Assembly (NCBI GenBank): GCA_022766605.1
Contig: JALEOH010000025.1
Location: 1-40,518 of the forward strand
Origin: Ezakiella sp.
GTDB lineage: Bacteria; Bacillota; Clostridia; Tissierellales; Peptoniphilaceae
Reading direction: 5' to 3'
DNA length: 40,518 nucleotides
The notes beneath the pieces are model-generated. The model was not told the DNA's origin. It did not search any database and worked only from the letters and a program-made list of their open reading frames with translations. The position numbers and the translations under genes were made by a program. Shown here piece after piece: positions 1-7,760 of this stretch (within the stretch, counting starts at the first letter, position 1; the number at the start of each line of letters is the position of its first letter).

Positions 1-18
1 TCGGGCAGCCTGTTTTTT

Positions 19-73
19 TGGTATGACGGGCATGATTTAATGTCATGGTGAAAGTCCTCTAAAGGTATGGACT
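19..73 (+). other. Possible structured fragment of a mobile element end
   Basis: Two small stems follow one another: CATGA/TCATG (31-35 with 43-47) and AGTCC/GGACT (53-57 with 69-73), flanking GGTGAAAGTCC. This layout is reminiscent of non-coding ends of bacterial mobile elements such as IS ends or group II introns. The resemblance is from memory only and the element is not identifiable. It lies beside a possibly broken ORF. Confidence 0.2.
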
Positions 74-107
74 GTAGAATAAAACTGTCCTATTAAGTAT
101 AAACTAT

Positions 108-209
108 CTATTTTCGTTTTTCGTATTTGCTTTGCCATGGATCCATACTTTCTTGTATATCCTGCTTCTTTTTATTGCATATTCTACTATTCTCTTCAAG
201 TAATCTCAT
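108..209 (-). pseudogene. Short ORF, possible frame-shifted tail of the neighbouring ORF
   Basis: A 33-codon reading frame from ATG at 209, rich in Lys, Glu and Asn, ending KYEKRK. The open frame continues upstream of that ATG and overlaps the end of the 229-480 ORF in a different frame. A single indel near 240-280 would join the two into one protein of about 120 residues. No family recognised. It could equally be chance ORF. Confidence 0.2.
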
Positions 210-228
210 TTTTCTGTTATAATTATTT

Positions 229-480
229 TCATAAGAACGTCCTTTTGTATTGATGAATATATCCTTTATTCTTAATCTTAGTAAAATCATATCCCCTAAG
301 AGTATTAATAACCTCCTCAAAATACTTATCCATATTAAGCTTAAACTCCCTCTTATCTGCAAGATCACCATCCTTAAAAGAAACAACATTTAAATCATCT
401 CTAACAAAATTAGATAATGACAAATTAATCTTCATCCTACCAGCCTTCTTTTCTTCATTAAGTTCCTTTATAAAACTCAT
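229..480 (-). CDS. Small hypothetical protein
   Basis: 83 codons from ATG at 480 (a TTG lies one codon upstream). The product is soluble-looking and charged, starting MSFIKELNEEKKAGRM, with no signal peptide, membrane segment or cysteine. No family is recognised. There is no clear Shine-Dalgarno sequence upstream. Isoleucine is mostly ATT here, whereas the rest of the window strongly prefers ATA, so it may be acquired DNA. It is transcribed away from the amino acid importer and could be a truncated or frameshifted gene, since a second frame carries on just downstream. Confidence 0.35.
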   Translation of the reverse strand: MSFIKELNEEKKAGRMKINLSLSNFVRDDLNVVSFKDGDLADKREFKLNMDKYFEEVINTLRGYDFTKIKNKGYIHQYKRTFL

Positions 481-524
481 CAAAAAAATATTTTTATATT
501 ATGTGATATTTTTTTGAAAAAGGC

Positions 525-553
525 TTGCATTTAAATTTTTCTTGTGATATAAT
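525..553 (+). promoter_or_regulatory. Promoter of the T-box/amino acid importer operon
   Basis: -35 TTGCAT at 525-530 and -10 TATAAT at 548-553, separated by 17 bases, with a TGTG just upstream of the -10. The expected start, about 560, is directly in front of the T-box leader. Confidence 0.75.
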
Positions 554-559
554 GACACA

Positions 560-804
560 AAGCAGAGATGAGAAGAGTAGTTTTAAGATGGCTTTTAAGA
601 GAGTGCATGTTTGGTGTGAATGCATAAGACGCTTTTTATGAAAAAGAACTCGGAGCACTTATTGAGGATAATTCATAGGCGGTTTGATCCCACGTTACGG
701 GAGACGAGTATGTATGTACTTTGTGAGTTTATAGTTCGTGAGGATTATAATAAATTTGGGTGGTAACACGGAATCTTTCGTCCCATGTGGATGAAAGTTT
801 TTTT
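560..804 (+). promoter_or_regulatory. T-box leader, probable lysine specifier
   Basis: The conserved T-box core GGGTGGTAACACGG is at 758-771. It is followed by a terminator: CTTTCGTCC (775-783) pairs with GGATGAAAG (789-797), then a T-run at 798-804. An AGTA-containing element typical of Stem I lies near 575, just after AGCAGAGATGAG. The specifier region reads ATGAA A AAG A ACTC at 638-650. Aligned by eye with the B. subtilis tyrS leader as remembered, the specifier falls on AAG 644-646, or on AAA if shifted by one; both are lysine codons. Uncharged tRNA-Lys would stabilise the antiterminator and allow transcription of the importer. Family assignment is secure; the specifier is inferred. Confidence 0.88.
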
Positions 805-827
805 GTATTTAAAAATAGGAGGTTATT

Positions 828-1655
828 ATGAGAAGATTATTATTTATTATGGCAGCATTGTTATTGGTAGGCTGCGGTGGAAGCAACAAGAGTGAAGTGG
901 CAAGTGGAAGCGAGGATATACTTCGCGTAGGAATGGAATGTGGTTATGCGCCATACAACTGGACGCAGATAGATGACGCCAATGGGGCGGTTCCAATCGA
1001 AGGTTCGAAGGAGTTTGCAAATGGCTACGATGTAATTATGGCTAAGAAGGTGGCAGATAAGCTTGGTAAAAAATTGGTTGTGGTTAAGACTGAGTGGGAT
1101 GGACTTACTCCGAGTCTTCAAACTGGAAAGATCGATTTGATTATGGCGGGTATGAGTCCGAGTGCAAAGAGAAGAGAAGAGGTCGACTTTACTAGTCGCT
1201 ATTGGATAAGCGACTATGTTATGATAGTGAAAAAAGGTAGTGGATATGAAGATGCAAAGAGTATTGATGATTTTAAGGGAGCAAAGATTACTGGACAATT
1301 AAATACTGTCCACTATGATGTAATCGACCAAATAGATGGGGTCGAAAAGATGGATCCTATGGCGGATTTTCCACAGATGAGAGTTGCTCTTCAAAGTGGC
1401 ATTATCGATGGATATATTGGTGAGGTTCCCGAGGGCTTAAGTGTTGAGGCAGCGACAGATGATCTTGTGATGGTGAAGTTTGGCGAAGAAAGCGGTTTTA
1501 CAATAGAAGACAATCAAAATGAAATTGCTGCTGCCGTTAAAAAAGGCAATAGCGATTTACTAAAGACTGCAACAGAAGTATTTGATGCAATTAGCGAAGA
1601 GGAAAGAGGAGAGATAATGGCTGAGGTCATAAAGATTCAACCAGCTGTAAAATAA
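828..1655 (+). CDS. Polar amino acid ABC transporter substrate-binding lipoprotein
   Basis: 275 residues. The N-terminus is a lipoprotein signal peptide with lipobox LLVGC (Cys16), so the mature protein is anchored outside the membrane. The rest is a family 3 periplasmic-binding fold: GMECGYAPYNW at the ligand site, NGYDVIMAKKVADKLG, a TGKIDLIMAGMSP motif and DFTSRYW. AGGAGG at 817-822 supports ATG 828. It is the first gene after the T-box leader and is followed one base later by the permease, so the three genes form one operon. The leader's probable lysine codon suggests lysine (or a related cationic amino acid) as substrate. That is inference from regulation; the binding pocket cannot be assigned by eye. 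Confidence 0.93.
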   Translation: MRRLLFIMAALLLVGCGGSNKSEVASGSEDILRVGMECGYAPYNWTQIDDANGAVPIEGSKEFANGYDVIMAKKVADKLGKKLVVVKTEWDGLTPSLQTGKIDLIMAGMSPSAKRREEVDFTSRYWISDYVMIVKKGSGYEDAKSIDDFKGAKITGQLNTVHYDVIDQIDGVEKMDPMADFPQMRVALQSGIIDGYIGEVPEGLSVEAATDDLVMVKFGEESGFTIEDNQNEIAAAVKKGNSDLLKTATEVFDAISEEERGEIMAEVIKIQPAVK

Positions 1656-1656
1656 T

Positions 1657-2379
1657 ATGGAAAAGGCAATTAGTATATTTAATGAATATGGGAAGATGTT
1701 CTTAGATGGCACTATTACAACTCTTCATATCTCGATAGTAGGCACGCTCTTAGGGCTTGCTATTGGGCTACTAGTTGGTGCTATTAGAACTATTCCAAAA
1801 CAAAATGGAATAAAGGGGATTTTTCAAAAGATAATAAATGCTATTTTATCGGCATATGTTGCGATATTTCGTGGCACGCCGATGATGGTGCAGTCGATAT
1901 TATTGTATTACGGAATTGCATATTATTTTGAAATTCAAATCGATAAGATGCTCGCCGCCTATATAATTGTTTCTATAAATACTGGAGCATATATGAGCGA
2001 GGTTGTGCGCGGAGGAATAATCTCGTTAGACAAGGGTCAGTTTGAAGCAGCATATAGTTCGGGGCTTAGCCATTGGCAAACTATGCTATATGTAATTTTC
2101 CCTCAGACTATGAGAAATATTCTGCCGGCTACTGGCAATGAATTTGTTATCAATATAAAAGATACTTCGGTGCTTAATGTAATTAGCGTAGGAGAGCTTT
2201 TCTTTGCGGCAAAGACAGTTGTCGGCCAGACTTTCGACTATTTTAATACTTTTATAGTAATATTTTTCATCTATCTATTCCTAACGACGATTGTCACTTG
2301 GATATTAAGGCTGATAGAGAGAAAACTAGAAGGTCCCAAGAGCTATGAGCTAAAGATGGGCAATCAAATGCAGGTGTAA
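1657..2379 (+). CDS. Polar amino acid ABC transporter permease
   Basis: 240 residues with about five hydrophobic segments and the HisM/GlnP-type layout. Near the N-terminus is [17 protein letters not shown]. An [11 protein letters not shown] motif precedes the middle helices. The EAA loop reads [20 protein letters not shown], the segment that docks on the ATPase. It forms the membrane channel for the importer whose binding protein ends one base upstream and whose ATPase starts one base downstream. The near-zero spacing on both sides indicates translational coupling. Usually such permeases work as homodimers when only one is encoded, as here. Confidence 0.93.
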   Translation: MEKAISIFNEYGKMFLDGTITTLHISIVGTLLGLAIGLLVGAIRTIPKQNGIKGIFQKIINAILSAYVAIFRGTPMMVQSILLYYGIAYYFEIQIDKMLAAYIIVSINTGAYMSEVVRGGIISLDKGQFEAAYSSGLSHWQTMLYVIFPQTMRNILPATGNEFVINIKDTSVLNVISVGELFFAAKTVVGQTFDYFNTFIVIFFIYLFLTTIVTWILRLIERKLEGPKSYELKMGNQMQV

Positions 2380-2380
2380 T

Positions 2381-3109
2381 ATGGAAATTTTAAAGATCAA
2401 TCAATTAAAGAAGAGCTTTGGAACAAATGAAGTCTTAAAGGGCATTGACCTTAGCGTAAATAAGGGTGAGGTCGTAAGCATTATTGGTTCGTCGGGAAGT
2501 GGTAAGTCGACTCTTTTGAGGTCGATCAATCGGCTCGAGGTGCCAAGCTCGGGCGAGATATATTTTAAAGGCGATCTTGTAGAGGAAAGAAATCTTCGCG
2601 AAGTTAGACAAAGATGTCAAATGGTCTTTCAGCATTTCAATCTATATAATAATATGAATGTTCTAAATAATTGTACAATAGCTCCAATTAAACTATTGAA
2701 GATGAATAAAAAAGAAGCGAAGGATATTGCAATAGAAAATCTTAAAAAGGTGAATATGGAGGCATATATAGATGCTCGCCCTAGTCACTTAAGCGGCGGA
2801 CAAAAGCAAAGAGTTGCTATTGCAAGAGCATTATCGATGAATCCGGATATAATTTTATTTGACGAGCCAACATCAGCTCTTGACCCTGAGATGGTTGGAG
2901 AAGTGCTTGATACCATGGTTGAACTTGGTAAGACTGGACTTACCATGATAATAGTAACTCACGAGATGAATTTTGCAAAGAATGTATCCGATAGAGTATT
3001 ATTTGTAAATGATGGTTTAATCGAAGAAGAGGGAAGTCCAAGTGAAATATTTAACAATCCAAAGAGCGCAAGATTAAGGGAGTTTTTGGGAATATATGGC
3101 AATATATAA
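2381..3109 (+). CDS. Polar amino acid ABC transporter ATP-binding protein
   Basis: 242 residues, the usual length for GlnQ/HisP-type ATPases. Walker A is GSSGSGKST at 36-44, the Q-loop reads [14 protein letters not shown], the signature is LSGGQKQR and Walker B is [12 protein letters not shown]. The switch histidine lies in VTHEM. It energises uptake by the binding protein and permease upstream. An intrinsic terminator follows its stop codon, so the operon ends here. All catalytic motifs are intact. Substrate specificity is not set by this subunit; the lysine suggestion comes from the T-box leader. Confidence 0.95.
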   Translation: MEILKINQLKKSFGTNEVLKGIDLSVNKGEVVSIIGSSGSGKSTLLRSINRLEVPSSGEIYFKGDLVEERNLREVRQRCQMVFQHFNLYNNMNVLNNCTIAPIKLLKMNKKEAKDIAIENLKKVNMEAYIDARPSHLSGGQKQRVAIARALSMNPDIILFDEPTSALDPEMVGEVLDTMVELGKTGLTMIIVTHEMNFAKNVSDRVLFVNDGLIEEEGSPSEIFNNPKSARLREFLGIYGNI

Positions 3110-3135
3110 GCGACTGCATATGCAATCGCTTTTTT
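3110..3135 (+). terminator. Intrinsic terminator of the amino acid importer operon
   Basis: GCGA (3110-3113) pairs with TCGC (3126-3129) around an inner TGCA/TGCA stem, with one C/A mismatch. A run of T follows at 3130-3135. It starts directly after the ATPase stop codon. Confidence 0.75.
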
Positions 3136-3185
3136 ATATTGATATAATTACAGTATTGTTAAGAAAATATTCATCTGCAAATTAA

Positions 3186-3207
3186 AAGCGAGCGTGTTTG
3201 CTCGCTT
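3186..3207 (-). terminator. Intrinsic terminator of the ABC exporter operon
   Basis: AAGCGAGC (3186-3193) pairs with GCTCGCTT (3200-3207) over a six-base loop. Read on the minus strand the stem runs into TTTT. It lies 11 bases past the stop of the minus-strand exporter gene. Confidence 0.75.
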
Positions 3208-3217
3208 ACATATTTTA

Positions 3218-5173
3218 TTAACTTAATTGTAGTTGATAGAGTCGATAATAATATCCATGAAGCGCCATGAGCTCTTGATGGTTGCCCTCTTCAACTATCT
3301 CCCCTTTATTCATTACTATTATTCTATCCATGTCGGATATGGTTGAGAGTCTGTGAGCGACTGCGATGGTTGTTCTATCTTTCATCAATTCCTCTAAGCC
3401 TTCTTGAATGAGTAGCTCTGTTTCGGTGTCGATAGATGCAGTTGCCTCGTCTAGTATTAAAATTTCGGGGTCGCGAAGTATTGTACGAGCAAAGCTTAGA
3501 AGCTGACGCTCTCCAGTGGAGAGTGTGCTTCCACGTTCTTCTACTTTGGCATTATATTTATCGGGGAGTTTTTCTATAAATTCACTTGCGCGAACTCGCT
3601 TTGCAGCATCTATTATTTCACTTTCGCTATATTCTTTTCCAAGTGTCATATTATATTTTATATCTCCCGAGAATAAGAATACATCCTGCAGGACAAATCC
3701 CAGACGATGTCTTATTTCATCGGTTGACATGGTTCTAATGTCACGCCCATCGATATATATATTGCCACTATCTATATCGTATAGCCTTGCTAAGAGGGAT
3801 AGTATAGATGATTTACCGGCACCGGTTGCACCGACAAATGCAACTGACTCGCCTTTTTTGATCTTAAAGCTTATATCCTTTAATATTGGCTCTCCTTCGA
3901 TATATGAGAAGCTGACATTTTTAAATTCGATATCTCCTTTTTCGGCTTCAATATTATATTTTTCATATTCGGGCGCTGGACGAATCTCTGTGTCGATTTC
4001 AAGTAGATTTACTACTTTCTCAACACTTGCCATGGCAAGCTGAGTTATATTATATTTTTCTGCCATATCCATTATCGGCATGAAAAATCTCTTTAGATAA
4101 GTTATAAATAAAAATAGCGTACCAAATTCCATATTGTTTTGGATGACTTTACCGCCTCCATACCATATTAGAAATGCCTCACCAAGTGAGCGAACAATTT
4201 CAAAAGATGGTCTAAATAGAGCATTGTTTCTAACATTTTTAAGCACAGTATTAAGATAGTCGGCATTTTTATCATCGAATGCCCTATCCATTTTCTTCTC
4301 TTTGCCAAATATTTTTATTATGCTCATGCCACTTAAATATTCATTTAAGACTGTGTTTATTTTTGAGAGCTTGCTTCTTGCAAGGCGGAATATCTTAAAT
4401 TGTATGCCGCGAAAATAAATTGCGATAAATATTACAACTGGGATTAGAGTAAAGCACATTAGAGCGAGTTTATAGTCGAGTTTGATCATTAAGACCATTA
4501 CTCCAATTACAATGCCAAGGTCGGCTATGAATGAGACCATGACATCGCTATAAAATTGCGATAGTGTTTGAGTATCGCTCGTAACTCTGGTCATAAGCGA
4601 GCCAACTGAGGTATTGTTATAAAAGGTGGTGCTTTGCTTCATCAAGTGGTCGAATAATTTCTTTCTAATATCATATATTATGCTTGCGCCGGTGCGACCT
4701 AAGAGGAAGTTAAAGCCCCAAGTAGCTAGGAAGTTTACAATTACAGCTGCAATATATAGCATAGCTATATTTACTATGCTACTGGTGTCGTTTTTTCTAA
4801 ATTCCAAGTATTTATCGTGATCGACTTCGCCGATATATATTCCATTTTTAAGAAGACTATGCACTCCGCCTTCGCTTTCTATGGTGTATATATCGCCGCT
4901 TGCCTCTTTATCTCTTTTTAAATAAAATTCATTGCCATCAATTGTAACTGGAAGTGCATCCTTGGGATTTTCGGTTACGACCATTGGAAGATTATCTCCC
5001 GATATATGGTCGTCGATTGCAACTTTTACAAGAAATGGATTTAATAGCTCAAGCAGTGTGGAGACTGCAACGAGTACGAGAGCTACAAAAAGCGGAAGTA
5101 TATAGGGCTTTGCAAAGCCCAAGAGATGCTTCATAAGTGATCTATCTTTTAATTTTTTATTCGCTCTTTCCAT
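3218..5173 (-). CDS. ABC exporter half-transporter B (canonical Walker A/B, altered signature)
   Basis: 651 residues: an N-terminal six-helix exporter domain fused to an ATPase domain. Start chosen at ATG 5173 (MERANKK), which has GGAG about 9 bases upstream; earlier in-frame codons lie inside the preceding gene and give an atypical N-terminus. It overlaps the partner gene by 17 bases. Walker A is GATGAGKSS at 448-456, the signature is LSTGE (551-555) rather than LSGGQ, and Walker B is LILDEA with catalytic Glu576. Residues 58-130, between the first two helices, form a polar insert expected to lie outside the cell. It most likely pairs with the 5157-6917 product as a TM287/288-type heterodimeric exporter. 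Substrate (drug, lipid or peptide) is unknown. Confidence 0.92.
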   Translation of the reverse strand: MERANKKLKDRSLMKHLLGFAKPYILPLFVALVLVAVSTLLELLNPFLVKVAIDDHISGDNLPMVVTENPKDALPVTIDGNEFYLKRDKEASGDIYTIESEGGVHSLLKNGIYIGEVDHDKYLEFRKNDTSSIVNIAMLYIAAVIVNFLATWGFNFLLGRTGASIIYDIRKKLFDHLMKQSTTFYNNTSVGSLMTRVTSDTQTLSQFYSDVMVSFIADLGIVIGVMVLMIKLDYKLALMCFTLIPVVIFIAIYFRGIQFKIFRLARSKLSKINTVLNEYLSGMSIIKIFGKEKKMDRAFDDKNADYLNTVLKNVRNNALFRPSFEIVRSLGEAFLIWYGGGKVIQNNMEFGTLFLFITYLKRFFMPIMDMAEKYNITQLAMASVEKVVNLLEIDTEIRPAPEYEKYNIEAEKGDIEFKNVSFSYIEGEPILKDISFKIKKGESVAFVGATGAGKSSILSLLARLYDIDSGNIYIDGRDIRTMSTDEIRHRLGFVLQDVFLFSGDIKYNMTLGKEYSESEIIDAAKRVRASEFIEKLPDKYNAKVEERGSTLSTGERQLLSFARTILRDPEILILDEATASIDTETELLIQEGLEELMKDRTTIAVAHRLSTISDMDRIIVMNKGEIVEEGNHQELMALHGYYYRLYQLQLS

Positions 5174-6917
5174 CGTAATTCTCCAATTCGCTTTCAAGTA
5201 GTTGGTGCTCGTACATCTCGTTGTATTCTCCGCCAAGTGCGACTAACTCTTCGTGTGTACCACGCTCAGATATCTCTCCATCTTTTAAGAATAGGATTTC
5301 GTCAGCATCTTTGATCGTCGAGATGCGGTGGGCAACTATTATCATAGTGGGGTCAATGCTTCTTAACTGATCCAATATATTCTTTTCAGTGTCGGTGTCA
5401 ACTGCCGATAAGGAGTCGTCAAGTACGAGCAGTTTTGGTCTTTTAATAAGAGCCCTTGCAATGGAGACCCTTTGCTTTTGCCCACCCGAGAGGGTTACTC
5501 CGCGTTCGCCAATGACAGTTTGGAAGCCGTCTTTAAAGTCAATTATATCTTTGTAGACTCCGCTCATCTTTGCTGCATCGTGTATATGCTCTTCGTCGAT
5601 ATATTCATCAAAACTAAAGGCTATATTCTCGTCTAAAGTCTCTGAAAAAAGAAAATTATCTTGTGGAACATAACCACTTTTTTCGGTTAAATCATGCAGA
5701 TTTATCTTTTCAATTGGAACACCATCGATCAATATCTCGCCAGAGCTTGGAAGATATTGACGGAAAATCAACTTTGCAATAGTCGATTTAGAACTACCTG
5801 TCTTACCAACGAGGGCGAGGCTCTTTCCATTTTCCAGTTTAAAACTTATATTTTTAAGTGCAAGTCTATCGTCATTTGGATAACTAAAGCTCACATTTTT
5901 AAATTCAACAGTAGCGGTATCCTTTGGAAGAGAGATGGGGTTATCGGCATCTTTAATCCTCGGCTTATTCGCAAGCATGCTCTCTATTCTCTCCATACCA
6001 GCGGAGCCTTGCTGAATTATATTTATTATTATGCCAAGGCTTCTTGCTGGCCACATAATTATGCCGACATATGTGTAGTGTGCAATAAAATCTCCAAGGC
6101 TCATGGTGCCATTTACCACATAGCGCGCACCAATATATATGACTAGCATATAGCTAACTCCAGCAAGTAGCACCATAAATGGAAATAGAAAGGTCGTATG
6201 TTTGACTACATTTTTATCTTTATTATAATAATTTCTATTTGCATCCTCAAATCTCGCTCTAGCATGATCCTCTTCTACGAATGCTTTGATAACTGAAATA
6301 CCAGAAAAACTTTCGGTAGTAATATCATTTAGATATGAATAGGCCTCTTGCCTTGCCAAAAATATCCTGTAAAAAATTCTGCCAGCAGCAATGATAACTG
6401 CAGCACAAAATGGAATAGGTAGTAATGTTATTGCGGTTATCTTTAGCCCGGATGTTCTAATCATCATGATTATAGTAAGAATAAGCATGAAGCTCGAGTC
6501 TACACTCATCATAACTCCATCTCCAGTAAAGCCTCTTATTGCATTGATATCATTGGTTGCATAGCTCATAAGCTCGCCTACTTTATTGTGATTGTAAAAT
6601 TCGCTGTCCATATTTAACCAGTGGCGAAATAGAGTTTTTCTTAAATCATATTCCACCTTTCTTGACGAGCCAAATATATTAGTTCGCCAAAAATATCGCC
6701 CGATAGATGTAAATAGACCGGCGGCAATTGTAAGCAGTGCATATTTAATTAGATTTGCTTTAATAAGAGTTCCATTTTGAAAGTCATTTGCAAAAGATCT
6801 CAATATTTGTGGAACAAATAATACTACGGTATCGATTGCAATAAGCCACAATACGCCAATAGCATATTGTTTTTTATATGGCTTCATATATTTAGAAACT
6901 GATTTTAAAAATTTCAT
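5157..6917 (-). CDS. ABC exporter half-transporter A (degenerate Walker A/B)
   Basis: 586 residues: six-helix exporter domain followed by an ATPase domain. ATG 6917 is preceded by AAGGAGG at ideal spacing. The signature LSGGQ (476-480) is canonical. Walker A reads GKTGSSKS (371-378), so Ser376 replaces the usually invariant glycine of GxxGxGK[ST]. Walker B ends LDDS, with Asp501 where the catalytic Glu normally stands. An Asp at that position is known from the degenerate site of heterodimeric exporters such as TM287/288. It is the first gene of a two-gene operon with half-transporter B. Both proteins are full length, so this looks like specialisation and not decay. Exported substrate unknown. 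Confidence 0.92.
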   Translation of the reverse strand: MKFLKSVSKYMKPYKKQYAIGVLWLIAIDTVVLFVPQILRSFANDFQNGTLIKANLIKYALLTIAAGLFTSIGRYFWRTNIFGSSRKVEYDLRKTLFRHWLNMDSEFYNHNKVGELMSYATNDINAIRGFTGDGVMMSVDSSFMLILTIIMMIRTSGLKITAITLLPIPFCAAVIIAAGRIFYRIFLARQEAYSYLNDITTESFSGISVIKAFVEEDHARARFEDANRNYYNKDKNVVKHTTFLFPFMVLLAGVSYMLVIYIGARYVVNGTMSLGDFIAHYTYVGIIMWPARSLGIIINIIQQGSAGMERIESMLANKPRIKDADNPISLPKDTATVEFKNVSFSYPNDDRLALKNISFKLENGKSLALVGKTGSSKSTIAKLIFRQYLPSSGEILIDGVPIEKINLHDLTEKSGYVPQDNFLFSETLDENIAFSFDEYIDEEHIHDAAKMSGVYKDIIDFKDGFQTVIGERGVTLSGGQKQRVSIARALIKRPKLLVLDDSLSAVDTDTEKNILDQLRSIDPTMIIVAHRISTIKDADEILFLKDGEISERGTHEELVALGGEYNEMYEHQLLESELENYDGKSE

Positions 6918-6949
6918 TATGCCTCCTTTTTTATTTCGTTCTTCGAACT

Positions 6950-6978
6950 ATTATAACATAAAATAGGATAAAATGAAA
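6950..6978 (-). promoter_or_regulatory. Probable promoter of the ABC exporter operon
   Basis: On the minus strand a consensus TATAAT -10 lies at 6955-6950, about 30 bases before the exporter's first start codon. The -35 region (around 6973-6978) is weak. Confidence 0.45.
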
Positions 6979-7004
6979 GTAGAAATCTTTAATTATTGCA
7001 AAAC

Positions 7005-7033
7005 TTGCAAATTAATTTGAAAAGTGCTACAAT
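7005..7033 (+). promoter_or_regulatory. Promoter of the TPP riboswitch-thiT transcript
   Basis: -35 TTGCAA at 7005-7010 and -10 TACAAT at 7028-7033 with a 17-base spacer, ending about 8 bases before the riboswitch aptamer. Confidence 0.65.
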
Positions 7034-7040
7034 TAAATCA

Positions 7041-7138
7041 CACTAGGGGTGCCGATATGGCTGAGACATACCCTTACACCTGATCCGGGTAGTGCCGGCG
7101 GAGGGAAGTGGTAATAGTCCTCCTTATGGAGGTTTTTT
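7041..7138 (+). promoter_or_regulatory. TPP (thiamine pyrophosphate) riboswitch with terminator
   Basis: The THI-box landmarks are present: ACTAGGGGTGCC, then GGCTGAGA, ACCTGATCCGGGTAGTGCC and GGAGGGAAGTG, together spanning about 7042-7110. An intrinsic terminator follows: CCTCC/GGAGG (7119-7132, loop TTAT) and a T-run at 7133-7138. Ligand binding would favour the terminator and shut off thiT, a thiamine importer component, when thiamine pyrophosphate is plentiful. Off-control by termination is inferred from this layout. Confidence 0.95.
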
Positions 7139-7182
7139 ATTTTGCCAAGTACTCCAAAAGTGAATATATTTAGGAGGGTTTT

Positions 7183-7719
7183 ATGAAGACTAAAATCGAT
7201 ATCAAGACAATAGTAGAGGCGGGGCTAGCTATTGCTCTTGCAACAGTATTAAGTAGAATCACGATCTTTAAGATGCCTCAAGGTGGTTCGGTAACTCTTG
7301 CAGGCATGGTGCCACTTATTGTATTTGCAATAAGACATGGCGGAGTGCTTGGAGTAGTTGTGGGCATAGTATATGGAATTATAGATGCCATATTTGGTGG
7401 ATATGTAATAGGACCTTTGCAATTTTTGCTAGACTATCCTCTCGCATTTGCATCGATGGGTATTGCAGGATTTTTTAGTAAGAGTTATCTTAAAAATCAT
7501 TCAATAGCTCCAGTACTTGCTGGAACCGTACTTGGATATGTAGTTAGACTAATTATGCATACATTATCGGGAGTAATATTCTTTGCTGAATATGCCGGGG
7601 AGCAAAATGTTTGGATTTATTCTATAATATATAATGGAACTTTCCTTGCAGCAGAAGCAGCTATTGCAATAGTAGTAATCTTTGCATTACAAAATGTATT
7701 AAAAAGAGGACTCGATTAA
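7183..7719 (+). CDS. thiT: Energy-coupled thiamine transporter, S component ThiT
   Basis: 178 residues, about six membrane helices, the length and layout of ThiT, the thiamine-binding subunit of ECF transporters. Recognisable segments are an N-terminal VEAGLAIALATVLS, PQGGSVTLAGMVPL and the YGIIDAIFGGYV region. ThiT binds thiamine and uses a shared EcfA/A'/T energising module, which is not encoded in this window. TAGGAGGG at 7171-7178 supports ATG 7183. It is a single-gene unit under the TPP riboswitch and ends at a bidirectional terminator. The riboswitch makes the thiamine assignment firm. Confidence 0.95.
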   Translation: MKTKIDIKTIVEAGLAIALATVLSRITIFKMPQGGSVTLAGMVPLIVFAIRHGGVLGVVVGIVYGIIDAIFGGYVIGPLQFLLDYPLAFASMGIAGFFSKSYLKNHSIAPVLAGTVLGYVVRLIMHTLSGVIFFAEYAGEQNVWIYSIIYNGTFLAAEAAIAIVVIFALQNVLKRGLD

Positions 7720-7733
7720 ATAAGTGAATTCAA

Positions 7734-7760
7734 AAAAGAGCCTGGTGTATAGGCTCTTTT
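7734..7760. terminator. Bidirectional terminator between thiT and the carboxypeptidase gene
   Basis: AAAAGAGCC (7734-7742) pairs with GGCTCTTTT (7752-7760), a 9-bp stem flanked by A-run and T-run. It can serve the convergent genes on both strands and touches the stop codon of the minus-strand gene. Confidence 0.8.

Noticed and set aside
861..1298. Open minus-strand frame of 145 codons opposite the substrate-binding protein gene
   Set aside because: It lies wholly antisense to a gene with clear family motifs, promoter and ribosome site, and its translation has no recognisable pattern.
5174..5236. N-terminal extension of exporter half B to 5236
   Set aside because: It lies within the preceding gene and has no ribosome site; ATG 5173 has GGAG at suitable spacing and gives the normal exporter N-terminus.
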